This document shows, piece by piece, positions 53,449 to 63,507 of a stretch of DNA of 64,000 bases (positions are counted from its first letter, which is position 1; every line of letters begins with the position of its first letter). The DNA is taken from the NCBI RefSeq assembly GCF_002849655.1, contig NZ_PDNW01000003.1, positions 186,001 to 250,000 on the forward strand, written 5' to 3'. Under the pieces are notes generated by a model, which was not told the origin of the DNA, did not search any database, and saw only the letters and a program-made list of their open reading frames with translations. Position numbers and translations under genes: made by a program. This DNA is from Pollutimonas subterranea. GTDB taxonomy: Bacteria; Pseudomonadota; Gammaproteobacteria; Burkholderiales; Burkholderiaceae_B.

Positions 53449-54309
53449 ATGTTGAAGCAGCGCGTCATAACGGCGATTGTCTTGCTTGCGGTATTGCTGG
53501 GGGCCTTGCTTGCTCCCGGTCCCTGGCCCATTGTCCTGCTCTTCACGATTATCGCCGCGTGCGCCCTCTGGGAGTGGCTCAGACTTACCCTGCCTAGCCA
53601 GCGCGCACAACTGCCCATCGTGCTGGCGGTGCTTGCAGGCGCGACACTGCTGATCGTGGCGGGGCAGTGGCTCTCGCCCGAGCCTGCGCCTTGGTCTTTG
53701 CAAGTGCAGTCCACGGTCAACCTATGGCTCATGCCTGTCGTCGCCGCCATATGGGTGGTTGTGGGCACCAGCATGGTGATCCGGGGGCAGGCCAAAACAC
53801 GCAGTCATGGCACGTGGCTCAGTCTATTCGGCGTTCTGGCGGTCCTTGCCGTCTGGGCGGCGCTAGTGCAACTCTTCCTTTCACATGGGGCGTGGTTCCT
53901 TGTTTCGCTGCTTGCGCTCATCTGGTTCGCCGACATCGCCGCCTACTTTACGGGCAAGAGCCTGGGCAAGCATAAGCTTGCCCCAAAGGTAAGTCCGGGT
54001 AAAACATGGGAAGGCGCCGTCGGCGGGGTGGTCGCGGCAACCGTGTGGGTATTGGCAAGCGCTTATTGGCCGGGCAGCTTCGGGGCCGTTTTATCCCAAC
54101 GCTGGCCCTGGTGGGGCGTGCTGCTGATTGCAATATTTCTGGCGGCGCTGTCCATCGTCGGCGACCTGTTCGAATCCTTGCTGAAGCGGCGCGCCGCCGT
54201 GAAGGATTCCAGCCAATTGCTTCCCGGCCATGGCGGGGTATACGATCGCATTGATGCGCTGTTGCCTGTCGCGCCTTTGGCTTTGCTATTGGCGGGAGTG
54301 TCGCTTTGA
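53449..54309 (+). CDS. cdsA: Phosphatidate cytidylyltransferase
   Basis: A 286-residue polytopic enzyme making CDP-diacylglycerol. ATG 53449 starts [20 protein letters not shown] with a membrane helix; the frame can be extended upstream over uppS without support. The family signature [20 protein letters not shown]-type segment ([20 protein letters not shown]) is near the C-terminus, preceded by [14 protein letters not shown]. Its stop overlaps dxr's start. Confidence 0.96.
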   Translation: MLKQRVITAIVLLAVLLGALLAPGPWPIVLLFTIIAACALWEWLRLTLPSQRAQLPIVLAVLAGATLLIVAGQWLSPEPAPWSLQVQSTVNLWLMPVVAAIWVVVGTSMVIRGQAKTRSHGTWLSLFGVLAVLAVWAALVQLFLSHGAWFLVSLLALIWFADIAAYFTGKSLGKHKLAPKVSPGKTWEGAVGGVVAATVWVLASAYWPGSFGAVLSQRWPWWGVLLIAIFLAALSIVGDLFESLLKRRAAVKDSSQLLPGHGGVYDRIDALLPVAPLALLLAGVSL

Positions 54310-55511
54310 TGACGCATCAACAGGTGTGTGTCCTGGGGTCTACGGGTTCAATCGGGGAAAACACCCTGGATGTCATCGCGAGGCACCCCGAAACCATGTC
54401 GGTATACGCGCTAAGCGCACATAGCCGGATCGAACGCCTGGCCGCCCAGGCGCTTGCCACGGGCGCCAAGGTAGTCGTGGTGCCGTCAGATTCGGCCCGC
54501 AGCCGCTTCTTGCTGGCCTGGACCGGACCCGGCCCTGTGCCGGAATTGCGCGTGGGCAGCCAGGCGCTTGCGGACACGGCGGCCGACCCCATGGTCACCA
54601 CGGTAATGGCCGCGATCGTCGGCGCGGCTGGGCTTCCTGCGGCGCTTTCAGCAGCGAAGTCTGGCAAGCGAGTTCTGCTGGCGAACAAAGAAGCGCTGGT
54701 CGCCGCGGGTGGCCTGTTCATGCAGGCTGTGCGTGAACATGGTGCCGAGCTCCTGCCCATAGACAGTGAACACAACGCAATCTTCCAATGCATGCCGCAG
54801 GGAACACGGGCCACTGCGCCGACGACCCCGGCAAAAGGCGTCAGGCGCCTGCTGCTCACCGCGTCGGGTGGGCCGTTTCGTACGACACCTCTGGCCCAAC
54901 TGGCTGGCGTCACCCCCGACCAAGCCTGTGCGCACCCCAACTGGAGTATGGGCCGCAAGATATCCGTCGACTCCGCGACCATGCTTAACAAGGGACTGGA
55001 AGTCATAGAGGCCCACTGGTTGTTTGCCATGCCGGTCAACCAAATCCAGGTCGTCGTGCATCCCCAAAGCATGGTGCACTCGATGGTCGAGTATGAAGAC
55101 GGTTCCATTCTGGCCCAGCTGGGTCAGCCCGACATGCGTACGCCCATCGCTTATGGCCTGGGATTTCCCGAGCGCATCAATAGCGGCGTAGGCCTGCTGG
55201 CCTTGACCTCGTTAGGCCGACTGGACTTCGAAGAGCCCGATCTTGAACGATTTCCATGCTTGCGCTTGTCATTCGATGCCCTCAAGTCCGGCCAGGCGGC
55301 ATGCGTGGCGCTCAATGCCGCCAATGAAATTGCCGTAGACTGTTTCTTGAAAGAGCAGATTCTCTATACGGAAATCGCCGGTGTCATCGAGGACTGCTTG
55401 GCCCGGATGGAAGGCATGTCGCGTCCGGCACTGGACACACTGGATGACGTCCTGGCGCTGGACACCCAGGCCCGTAGCATTGCCGCCGGACTCTGCCTTC
55501 TTAAAGGTTAG
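54309..55511 (+). CDS. dxr: 1-deoxy-D-xylulose 5-phosphate reductoisomerase
   Basis: A 400-residue NADPH enzyme, the second step of the MEP isoprenoid route. [19 protein letters not shown] (nucleotide loop), [31 protein letters not shown] (metal-binding Asp and Glu), ASGGPFR and [20 protein letters not shown] are all present. ATG 54309 overlaps the cdsA stop (TGATG). Feeds uppS in the same block. Confidence 0.97.
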   Translation: MTHQQVCVLGSTGSIGENTLDVIARHPETMSVYALSAHSRIERLAAQALATGAKVVVVPSDSARSRFLLAWTGPGPVPELRVGSQALADTAADPMVTTVMAAIVGAAGLPAALSAAKSGKRVLLANKEALVAAGGLFMQAVREHGAELLPIDSEHNAIFQCMPQGTRATAPTTPAKGVRRLLLTASGGPFRTTPLAQLAGVTPDQACAHPNWSMGRKISVDSATMLNKGLEVIEAHWLFAMPVNQIQVVVHPQSMVHSMVEYEDGSILAQLGQPDMRTPIAYGLGFPERINSGVGLLALTSLGRLDFEEPDLERFPCLRLSFDALKSGQAACVALNAANEIAVDCFLKEQILYTEIAGVIEDCLARMEGMSRPALDTLDDVLALDTQARSIAAGLCLLKG

Positions 55512-55534
55512 TAGCGCTGTTTTTCAGGAATTTC

Positions 55535-56869
55535 ATGCTTTTCACCTTGCTTGCCTTTGCCATCGCCCTCGGGGTGCTGATTACCTTCCATGAGCTCGGC
55601 CATTATTGGGTGGCACGTCGCTGCGGCGTCCGGATACTGCGCTTCTCGGTCGGTTTTGGCAAAGTACTCATCCGTCGCACCGACCGTCATGGAACTGAAT
55701 GGGCGGTTTCGGCCATCCCCTTGGGCGGCTATGTCAAGATGCTCGACGACGCGCCGGAGAACAGCACGGCGGAAGAGCAGGGGCGCGCCTTCAACAATAA
55801 ATCGTTGAGTCAGCGCAGCGCTATCGTACTGGCCGGCCCTGTCGCCAATCTCGTGCTGGCCGCCTTGCTGTATACGGCATTGGGCCTGGCCGGCACCAAC
55901 GAACCCGCCGCCATTCTGGCTGCGCCGCCACCCAGCACGACGGCCGCACAGGCCGGATTCCAGGCGGGTGACCAGATCACAAGCGTCAATGATGAACCGG
56001 TCCAATCCTGGAGCGAAGCCCGCTGGCAGATGCTTGACGCCCTTACCAGCGGCGGCGAGGCCCGGATACAGGTGAACACCGCGACCGGCCGGTCGCATGA
56101 GCGGCGCCTAGATCTGCAGCCAGCCGCGATAGAGCCCGAAGGTTCCGACCTGATGGCCGATGCGGGACTGATGCTGGCAGCTCCACGACCACTGATCAAT
56201 CAGATCACCCCAGGCGGGGCGGGCGAACAAGCGGGCCTGCGCGATGGCGACGTCGTTATTGCCCTGGGATCGCTCAAGGAGCCGTCCGCCAACGCCGTTG
56301 TCACGGAGATCCAGAATCACGCCGGCCAGCCTCTGCCGATTACGGTTCTCCGGGACGGGGCTCCGGTGACTCTAACGGTCACGCCACACGCTCAAGCCGG
56401 GGACGACGGCGCAACGATAGGCCGTATCGGGGTTCTGCTGGGTGCCGATTTCCCCATGGTGACCGTGCGCTACGGGCTTTTCGACAGCCTGGGCCGCGGG
56501 ATATCGCGGACCGTGGATACGGCCTGGTTCTCGCTGAAAATGATGGGGCGCATGGTGACCGGCGATGTTTCGCTGCGCAATGTAAGCGGGCCGGTTACTA
56601 TTGCCGACTACGCAGGCCAGACCGCGCGCATCGGCTTGGCCGCTTACATAGGGTTTCTGGCACTAATCAGTGTTAGTATCGGCGTGTTAAATTTGCTGCC
56701 CGTGCCCATGCTGGATGGCGGCCACCTGATGTTCTACATTATAGAAGCTGTCCGTGGCAAGCCGATACCCGACAAATGGCTGGAAAGCAGTCAGCGTATC
56801 GGGCTGGCTTTGCTGGCGGGCCTGATGGGCTTGGCGTTTTTCAATGATTTTTCCCGCCTTTTCACATAG
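55535..56869 (+). CDS. rseP: RIP metalloprotease RseP
   Basis: A 444-residue site-2 protease that cleaves anti-sigma factor RseA and remnant signal peptides in the inner membrane. The zinc motif is HELGH at residues 19-23, two periplasmic PDZ domains follow (GFQAGDQITSVNDEPVQSW and GLRDGDVVIALGS), and the third zinc ligand lies in NLLPVPMLDGGHLMFYI near the C-terminus. Placed between dxr and bamA, the usual site. Confidence 0.96.
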   Translation: MLFTLLAFAIALGVLITFHELGHYWVARRCGVRILRFSVGFGKVLIRRTDRHGTEWAVSAIPLGGYVKMLDDAPENSTAEEQGRAFNNKSLSQRSAIVLAGPVANLVLAALLYTALGLAGTNEPAAILAAPPPSTTAAQAGFQAGDQITSVNDEPVQSWSEARWQMLDALTSGGEARIQVNTATGRSHERRLDLQPAAIEPEGSDLMADAGLMLAAPRPLINQITPGGAGEQAGLRDGDVVIALGSLKEPSANAVVTEIQNHAGQPLPITVLRDGAPVTLTVTPHAQAGDDGATIGRIGVLLGADFPMVTVRYGLFDSLGRGISRTVDTAWFSLKMMGRMVTGDVSLRNVSGPVTIADYAGQTARIGLAAYIGFLALISVSIGVLNLLPVPMLDGGHLMFYIIEAVRGKPIPDKWLESSQRIGLALLAGLMGLAFFNDFSRLFT

Positions 56870-56922
56870 AGGCATTGTGCCTTACAATCTTCCACCAATT
56901 ATTCCCCCAAGGATCCTCCAGG

Positions 56923-59265
56923 ATGTCGTTTAGCCGGAAATTCCCATTTGCCAAGCGCGCCATGCCCGTTTTGCTGGCAGCTATGCTTCTCCCCAGCCTT
57001 GCGAGTGCGTTTTCACCATTCGTGGTGCGCGACATCCAGGTCAATGGCATCCAGCGTGTCGATGCGGGTACCGTATTCAGCTATCTGCCGGTCAAGGTGG
57101 GAGAGCAGTTCACCGAAGCCCAGGCCAGTGAAGCCATCCAGCGCCTTTACGCCACTGGTTTTTTCAGCGACGTCAAAATCGACACCGTCAACAATGTACT
57201 GGTCGTGTCGGTAAAAGAAAGGCCAACCATCGCGTCGGTCACCTTTAACGGCATGCACGAGTTCGACGCCGCCGCCATCACCAAATCGCTGGGGCAAGTC
57301 GGTTTCGGCCAAGGCCGCGTGTTTGATCGTTCAATGCTGGAACGCGCTGAATTCGAGCTCAAGCAGCAATATCTGTCCAAAGGCAAGTATGGCGTCGAGA
57401 TCAATCCCATCATCACGCCGTTACCGCGCAACCGGGTAGGGGTCAGCTTCGACGTGTTCGAAGGCGACCTGGCCAAGATCAAGCAGATCAATATCGTCGG
57501 CAACGAGACCTTCTCGGAAGGCACTTTGCTGGGCGAAATGGAACTGACCGATTCCGGCATGATGACGTGGTACACAGGGACGGACAAGTATTCGCGTGAA
57601 AAGCTTGAGGGCGATATCGAGCGCATACGTTCTTTCTACCTCGATCGCGGCTACCTGGAATATTCGTCCGAGCCGCCCCAGGTCAGCATTTCGCCCGATC
57701 GCCAGGATATCTTCGTTACGCTCACCATCCATGAAGGCCAGCCTTACACGGTGCGCAGCGTGAAACTGGCGGGCGACCTGCTAGGTCTCGACGCCAATAT
57801 CCAACCGCTCTTGCAGGTGAAAGAGGGCGAAAAATTTTCCGCAACCAAAACCAACGCAACCGTAAAAGCGATTACAGAATATCTCGGCAGCCTTGGGTAT
57901 GCATTCGCCAATGTGAATCCAAATCCCGTGCTCGATCGCGAAAACCACGAAGCCGATCTCACGTTCTACGTGGATCCCGGCCGCCGTGTTTACGTGCGCA
58001 GAATCGAGATCGGCGGGAACACGCGTACCCGGGACGAAGTCATTCGTCGTGAAATGCGCCAGCAGGAAGCGGCCTGGTATGACTCATCCAGCATCAAGTC
58101 ATCGCGTGACCGTGTCGACCGCCTGGGCTATTTCAACGACGTAAACGTTCGCACCACACCGGTTGCGGGTTCGTCCGACCAGGTCGATGTCAACGTCGAT
58201 GTCAAGGAAAAGCCGACCGGCCTGATCAACCTGGGCGTGGGCTATGGTTCCACCGACAAGGTCATTCTGTCGGCCGGCATCAGCCAGGATAATATATTCG
58301 GCAGCGGCAATACCTTGTCTTTGCAGGTCAATACCAGCAAGACCAACCGCGCGGCGATTATTTCACATACCGATCCATACTGGACGCGCGACGGCATCAG
58401 CAAGACCACGTCGCTGTATTATCGGCGCACGACGCCCTATGACAGTAACAACGCCTACGGCGACTACGAAGTCACGGCCATCGGTGGCGGCCTGAACTTT
58501 GGCGTACCCATTTCCGAATACGATCGTATCTTCACGGGCGTCAGCTTCGAGCACAACAAGCTGGGCAAGCTTAACGCGCTTTATACACCACAGGCCTACC
58601 AAGACTTCGTTGCCGAATATGGTGATTCCACCAACTCGCTCATATTCAATCTGGGCTGGTCCAAAGACACCCGCGATAGCGCCATTGCTCCTACCCGGGG
58701 AAGCTATACCCGTCTTTCCGGCGACATATCCACCGGCGATCTACGCTACTACATGCTCAGCGCGCAGCAGCAATACTATCTGCCCCTGGGCAAAGCGTAC
58801 ACCCTGGCTTTCAATGGCCTCGCGGACTATGGTAAATCGTTTGGCGGAAAATCCTTCCCGGTCATAAAGAACATTTATGGCGGCGGTATCGGATCGGTAC
58901 GAGGCTACGAGGGTGCATCGCTTGGAGGCCGTGACACCCTTACTAACGATTACCTTGGCGGATCCCGCCGTGTCGTGGGTAATATACAGTTGTATCTGCC
59001 ATTCCCGGGCGCTACGCGTGACCGCACCTTGCGGTGGTTCCTGTTTACCGATGCAGGGCAAGTCACCACCACTGGCGCCAGTTCATGCGCTCACGGTATA
59101 GGGAACGGAGCAGAAGATCCATGCGGCTGGAAGTATTCGGCGGGTGTCGGTTTGTCGTGGCAGTCGCCACTGGGCCCACTGCAGTTGTCTTACGGACGTG
59201 CGCTCAATGCCAAGCCGGGCGACGACAAGCAGGCCTTCCAGTTCCAGATCGGCACAGGTTTCTGA
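56923..59265 (+). CDS. bamA: Outer-membrane protein assembly factor BamA
   Basis: A 780-residue Omp85 protein. Signal peptide cleaved after LASA (about residue 29); five POTRA domains (the first begins VVRDIQVNGIQRVDAG); a C-terminal 16-strand barrel containing the VRGYEGASLGG segment of the conserved L6 loop and ending in FQFQIGTGF with the terminal Phe of outer-membrane proteins. AAGGA stands about 9 bp before ATG 56923; a GTG at 56875 is in frame but would precede the signal sequence. Confidence 0.96.
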   Translation: MSFSRKFPFAKRAMPVLLAAMLLPSLASAFSPFVVRDIQVNGIQRVDAGTVFSYLPVKVGEQFTEAQASEAIQRLYATGFFSDVKIDTVNNVLVVSVKERPTIASVTFNGMHEFDAAAITKSLGQVGFGQGRVFDRSMLERAEFELKQQYLSKGKYGVEINPIITPLPRNRVGVSFDVFEGDLAKIKQINIVGNETFSEGTLLGEMELTDSGMMTWYTGTDKYSREKLEGDIERIRSFYLDRGYLEYSSEPPQVSISPDRQDIFVTLTIHEGQPYTVRSVKLAGDLLGLDANIQPLLQVKEGEKFSATKTNATVKAITEYLGSLGYAFANVNPNPVLDRENHEADLTFYVDPGRRVYVRRIEIGGNTRTRDEVIRREMRQQEAAWYDSSSIKSSRDRVDRLGYFNDVNVRTTPVAGSSDQVDVNVDVKEKPTGLINLGVGYGSTDKVILSAGISQDNIFGSGNTLSLQVNTSKTNRAAIISHTDPYWTRDGISKTTSLYYRRTTPYDSNNAYGDYEVTAIGGGLNFGVPISEYDRIFTGVSFEHNKLGKLNALYTPQAYQDFVAEYGDSTNSLIFNLGWSKDTRDSAIAPTRGSYTRLSGDISTGDLRYYMLSAQQQYYLPLGKAYTLAFNGLADYGKSFGGKSFPVIKNIYGGGIGSVRGYEGASLGGRDTLTNDYLGGSRRVVGNIQLYLPFPGATRDRTLRWFLFTDAGQVTTTGASSCAHGIGNGAEDPCGWKYSAGVGLSWQSPLGPLQLSYGRALNAKPGDDKQAFQFQIGTGF

Positions 59266-59327
59266 TTCCCGCCATTTAATGGCACAATAGCTTTTTTATC
59301 TCTGCTACATTGCAAGGTAGATTTTTC

Positions 59328-59882
59328 ATGAAGTCTCAATTAGCTTTAAACGTTTCTGCTTTGACCCGTACTATCGGCCGCGGCAATCGTGCCCTGGTCC
59401 TGGCTGTTGCCCTGGGCGCAAGCGCCATGGCGGCCGCGCCTGTTTATGCCCAGTCGACCAAAATCGGCTTCGTTAGCACAGAACGCATCCTGCGAGACTC
59501 CAAGCCAGCCAAGGCGGCACAATCCAAGATCGAGGCCGAATTCAAGCGCCGCGATGACGAATTGCAGAAAATGGCCAATAGCCTGCGCTCACAAGCGCAG
59601 AAGTTCGACAAAGATGCACCGGTTCTGTCCGAATCGGAACGCGTCAAGCGCCAGCGCCAGTTGGCCGACCTCGATTCCGACCTGCAACGCAAGCGCCGTG
59701 AATTCCAGGAAGACTTCAATCGTCGCCGCAACGAAGAATTCTCCAGCATTGTCGAGAAAGCCGATGCCGCCATCAAGAAGATTGCGGAACAACAAGGCTA
59801 CGACCTGATTGTTCAGGATGCAGTTACGGTAAGCCCCAAAGTAGACATCACTGACCAGGTCATGAAAGCACTGGGCGGCTAA
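59328..59882 (+). CDS. skp: Periplasmic chaperone Skp/OmpH
   Basis: A 184-residue protein with a signal peptide cleaved after PVYA (residue 41), then the Skp domain starting STKIGFVSTERIL and two long charged coiled-coil arms (DDELQKMANSLRSQAQKF and RQRQLADLDSDLQRKRREF). It holds unfolded outer-membrane proteins for BamA, encoded just upstream. The signal peptide is longer than usual (about 41 residues). Confidence 0.94.
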   Translation: MKSQLALNVSALTRTIGRGNRALVLAVALGASAMAAAPVYAQSTKIGFVSTERILRDSKPAKAAQSKIEAEFKRRDDELQKMANSLRSQAQKFDKDAPVLSESERVKRQRQLADLDSDLQRKRREFQEDFNRRRNEEFSSIVEKADAAIKKIAEQQGYDLIVQDAVTVSPKVDITDQVMKALGG

Positions 59883-59887
59883 CGTCA

Positions 59888-60988
59888 ATGCCGGTATTGC
59901 TAGCTCCTGATCAGGCGCCCACACTTCACGAACTCCTGGCCGAAGCAAACACCGTCGGCCTGGACTGCAAACCGGTCGATACCCGCAACGAATCCGTGCC
60001 GCGTATCCAGGGGCTGGGTTCGTTGACGTCCGCAGGAAGCACGGAAATCAGCTTCCTGTCCAATCCCAAGTTGCGAAATCAGCTGGACGGTTGCGCCGCG
60101 GCAGCCGTCATCATGACCGACGCCGACTACCAGTCGCTGGAAGCTCGTGATCACTCCTACTGCATCGTGCTTTGCAGCCAGCCCTACCTGATGTACGCCT
60201 TGTTGGCGCAGTGGTTCGACCAACGCCGGGTCAGCCGCCTGGAAACAGGCATACACCCGACCGCCATCATCGCGCCCACCGCGCATGTGGCCGACGGCGT
60301 CAGTATCGGCCCGTACTGTGTCATCGAAGAGGGCGTACGTATCGGGCAGGGCTCACGCTTGGGCGCCCACTGTGTGATCGGCACGAACGTGGTGCTGGGC
60401 AACGACTGTCTGCTGCACGCGCGCGTAACGCTCTACCATAATGTCACCGTCGGCGATCGCGCCATTCTTCATTCAGGCTCGGTGTTCGGTGCCGATGGTT
60501 TTGGGTTTGCACCCGACCCGCATAATGCCGCGGGGGCCTGGGCCAAGATTGCCCAGATCGGCGGCGTGATCCTTGGCAATGACGTCGAGATCGGCGCCAA
60601 CACCACGGTCGATCGCGGCGCGCTCGAGAATACAGTCGTCGGCAATGGGGTCAAGCTCGACAATCAGATAATGATCGGACACAACGTCAAGATCGGCGAC
60701 CATACCGCCATGGCCGCTTGTGTCGGTGTCGCTGGCTCGACCATCATAGGACAGCGCTGCACCATAGCCGGTGCGGCCATGCTGTCGGGGCACCTTGTGC
60801 TGGGCGACGATGTCCATGTATCGGGCGGCACCGCCGTCACCTCCAATATCAGTACCCCCGGCCGTTACACCGGGGTGTATCCGTTTGCCGAACACAGCCA
60901 GTGGCAGCGCAATGCCGCGGTCTTGTCCCAACTGGCACAGTTGCGCCGTCGCCTGCGGGCAGTGGAAAAAACGCACAGTAATCAATAA
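59888..60988 (+). CDS. lpxD: UDP-3-O-(3-hydroxyacyl)glucosamine N-acyltransferase
   Basis: A 366-residue left-handed beta-helix enzyme, third acylation step of lipid A. N-terminal uridine-binding domain, then hexapeptide repeats (HPTAIIAPTAHVADGVSIG onward), the catalytic His in DNQIMIGHNVKIGDHTAMAA and a C-terminal helical tail. It lies 5 bp after skp. Confidence 0.96.
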   Translation: MPVLLAPDQAPTLHELLAEANTVGLDCKPVDTRNESVPRIQGLGSLTSAGSTEISFLSNPKLRNQLDGCAAAAVIMTDADYQSLEARDHSYCIVLCSQPYLMYALLAQWFDQRRVSRLETGIHPTAIIAPTAHVADGVSIGPYCVIEEGVRIGQGSRLGAHCVIGTNVVLGNDCLLHARVTLYHNVTVGDRAILHSGSVFGADGFGFAPDPHNAAGAWAKIAQIGGVILGNDVEIGANTTVDRGALENTVVGNGVKLDNQIMIGHNVKIGDHTAMAACVGVAGSTIIGQRCTIAGAAMLSGHLVLGDDVHVSGGTAVTSNISTPGRYTGVYPFAEHSQWQRNAAVLSQLAQLRRRLRAVEKTHSNQ

Positions 60989-61028
60989 ATCGTATCGTAC
61001 GATTCAAGCACGCAGGATATAAACAAAG

Positions 61029-61478
61029 ATGGAACTCGACATCAAACAAATCATGGAACGGCTGCCACATCGTTTTCCGATGCTGTTGGTTGACCGTGTC
61101 ATTGAAATGGTACCGGGCAAGAGCATCGTGGCCATCAAGAATGTGACGATGAACGAGCCTTTTTTCACCGGCCACTTCCCGCACCATCCGGTTATGCCGG
61201 GGGTATTGATCATCGAAGCGCTTGCCCAGGCAGCTGCCTTGTTTTCATTCGAGGACAACGATGTCAAGCCAGCCGACAAGAAGATGGCCTATTATCTTGT
61301 AGGGGTGGATGGCGCTCGGTTCAGGCGTCCCGTCGTCCCCGGCGACCAGCTGCGCCTTGAAGCGACCGCCGACAAAATCAGCCGGTCCATATGCCGATAC
61401 AACGCCAAGGCGACCGTCGATGGCCACCTTGTCGCTGAAGCCAAGATCATGTGTGCGATTCGCGTCCTGGAAGATTAG
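61029..61478 (+). CDS. fabZ: 3-hydroxyacyl-ACP dehydratase FabZ
   Basis: A 149-residue hot-dog-fold enzyme. [13 protein letters not shown] at the start, active-site segment [20 protein letters not shown] with catalytic His49 and Glu63, and [14 protein letters not shown]. It competes with LpxA/LpxD for 3-hydroxyacyl-ACP and so balances phospholipid and lipid A synthesis, which fits its place between lpxD and lpxA. Confidence 0.97.
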   Translation: MELDIKQIMERLPHRFPMLLVDRVIEMVPGKSIVAIKNVTMNEPFFTGHFPHHPVMPGVLIIEALAQAAALFSFEDNDVKPADKKMAYYLVGVDGARFRRPVVPGDQLRLEATADKISRSICRYNAKATVDGHLVAEAKIMCAIRVLED

Positions 61479-61480
61479 CA

Positions 61481-62275
61481 ATGTCCAGTCTGATACACCC
61501 CACAGCAGTAATCGCTGACGGAGCAGTCATTGCCGACAATGTCAGCATAGGTCCTTTCTGCGTCATCGGCGAGCACGTGTCGATAGGCGAGGGTACTGTA
61601 GTAGGCCCGCACTGCATGATAGACGGCCACACCACCATAGGCGCCAATAACAATTTCTATCGGTTCTGCTCGGTGGGCGGAATGCCCCAAGACAAAAAAT
61701 ACCGTGGCGAGCCCACCCGCCTCGAAATCGGAGACGGTAATACCGTTCGCGAGTACGTCACCATCAATACCGGTACAGCCCAGGATGTCGGCGTTACGCG
61801 TATTCTGGACGATAACTGGATCATGGCTTATGCGCATATCGCCCACGATTGCCAGATAGCCAGCCATACCGTCATTGCCAATGGCGTGCAGCTTGGCGGG
61901 CACGTGCATATCGGTAACTGGGCGATTCTTGGAGGCCTTTGCGCCGTCCATCAGTTTGTCCGTATCGGCGACCACACCATGATAGGCGGCACCAGCACCA
62001 TGCGCCAGGACACCCCGCCTTACCTGATCGGCGCGGGCGATCCGTTTCGCCCTGTAGGTATCAATTCCGAAGGGCTTAACCGGCGCGGCTACGCTCCCGA
62101 GGCCATTGCCGCGCTGAAAGAGGCCTACAAATTGCTTTATCGCCGCAATCTGAAGCTTGAAGAAGCGTGCGAAAAAATGCGTGCCTTGCAACAGGAACGG
62201 CCCTTGGCCCATGATGCATTGCAGGTAATGATCGACTTCCTGGCCGCATCGACTCGCGGTATTGCACGTTCATGA
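61481..62275 (+). CDS. lpxA: UDP-N-acetylglucosamine acyltransferase
   Basis: A 264-residue trimeric beta-helix enzyme, first step of lipid A. IHPTAVIADGAVIADNVSIG begins the hexapeptide repeats; the catalytic His lies in MAYAHIAHDCQI; GDPFRPVGINSEGLNRRGY and a C-terminal helical bundle follow. ATG 61481 lies 2 bp after fabZ. Confidence 0.96.
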   Translation: MSSLIHPTAVIADGAVIADNVSIGPFCVIGEHVSIGEGTVVGPHCMIDGHTTIGANNNFYRFCSVGGMPQDKKYRGEPTRLEIGDGNTVREYVTINTGTAQDVGVTRILDDNWIMAYAHIAHDCQIASHTVIANGVQLGGHVHIGNWAILGGLCAVHQFVRIGDHTMIGGTSTMRQDTPPYLIGAGDPFRPVGINSEGLNRRGYAPEAIAALKEAYKLLYRRNLKLEEACEKMRALQQERPLAHDALQVMIDFLAASTRGIARS

Positions 62276-63507
62276 CCTTACGCATCGGCATGGTCGCGGG
62301 AGAGCCTTCGGGCGACCTCCTCGCTGCCAGGGCGATACGGGGTGTCATGCAGCATGCGCCCGACTCCCGGTGCGAAGGAATAGGCGGTCCCGCCATGCGC
62401 AAGCAAGGCTTCAACGCTTTGCACCCCATGGACACTTTGTCGGTCTTTGGTTATGTGGATGCGCTCAAACGATTGCCCAGCCTGCTTTCCACCTATTCGA
62501 ATGTGAAGAAACACTGGCTGTCTCAACGGCCGGATGTGTTTGTTGGCATTGACGCCCCTGACTTCAATTTGCGCCTTGAGCTTCAACTGAGGCAGGCTGG
62601 AATACCGACCGTTCATTTCGTCGGACCATCCATCTGGGCGTGGCGCTACGAGCGTATCCATAAGATACGGGAAGCGGTGTCGCACATGCTTGTGTTGTTT
62701 CCGTTCGAAGAGGAAATCTACCAGAAAGAGAACATACCGGTCACCTACGTCGGTCACCCCTTGGCCGAGCTTATCCCCATGGAGCCCAACCGTGACGCGG
62801 CGCGCCGCTACTTGAAGGTCGATACCGGCGCACGGGTTCTCGCTTTAATGCCGGGGAGCCGGGCTTCCGAGATCAAGCTGCTTGGGCCTCGCTTCTTACA
62901 GGCGGTGCAATTGCTGGCACGGCAAGATCCGACCTTGCAGGTGCTGGTGCCCATGGTGAATGGTCATCGACGGCGCGAATTCGAGGCCTTGTTGCGCGAG
63001 TATCCCGTGCCGAATTGCCGTATTATTGAACAAGCTACGGCTGCCACGCCAGCGCTGGCTGCGGTTTTCGGCACACTTGATAGCGACGCCTATTTCGACG
63101 GACGCCCGGCGGCATGGAATGTCATGCAGGCGGCCGATGCCGTTCTGGTGGCCAGCGGCACGGCGACGCTCGAAGCGGCCCTGTTCAAGCGACCCCTGGT
63201 GATCTCCTATGTGCTTTCGCCCATGATGAAACGCCTTATGTCCTGGAAATCGGGGCAGGCCAGGCCTTATGTGCCTTGGGTGGGTCTGCCCAATGTGCTG
63301 GCCCGCGATTTCGTTGTTCCCGAGTTGCTGCAGGAAGACGCTACACCACAGGCGCTGGCCGAAGCCACCTGGAAAGCGCTTAGCGATACACCGTATGCAC
63401 AGCAGGTCGTGCAACGATTCCATGCTATCCACGAGTCCTTGTGGCGCGACACCCCCACATTGGCTGCCAAGGTCATACTCGAGCAGGCACGCCATGCGTC
63501 AAACTGA
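62272..63507 (+). CDS. lpxB: Lipid-A-disaccharide synthase
   Basis: A 411-residue GT19 glycosyltransferase joining UDP-diacylglucosamine and lipid [74 protein letters not shown] and [16 protein letters not shown] are diagnostic. Its start overlaps the lpxA stop by 4 bp; its own end overlaps rnhB by 14 bp. Confidence 0.96.
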   Translation: MTLRIGMVAGEPSGDLLAARAIRGVMQHAPDSRCEGIGGPAMRKQGFNALHPMDTLSVFGYVDALKRLPSLLSTYSNVKKHWLSQRPDVFVGIDAPDFNLRLELQLRQAGIPTVHFVGPSIWAWRYERIHKIREAVSHMLVLFPFEEEIYQKENIPVTYVGHPLAELIPMEPNRDAARRYLKVDTGARVLALMPGSRASEIKLLGPRFLQAVQLLARQDPTLQVLVPMVNGHRRREFEALLREYPVPNCRIIEQATAATPALAAVFGTLDSDAYFDGRPAAWNVMQAADAVLVASGTATLEAALFKRPLVISYVLSPMMKRLMSWKSGQARPYVPWVGLPNVLARDFVVPELLQEDATPQALAEATWKALSDTPYAQQVVQRFHAIHESLWRDTPTLAAKVILEQARHASN

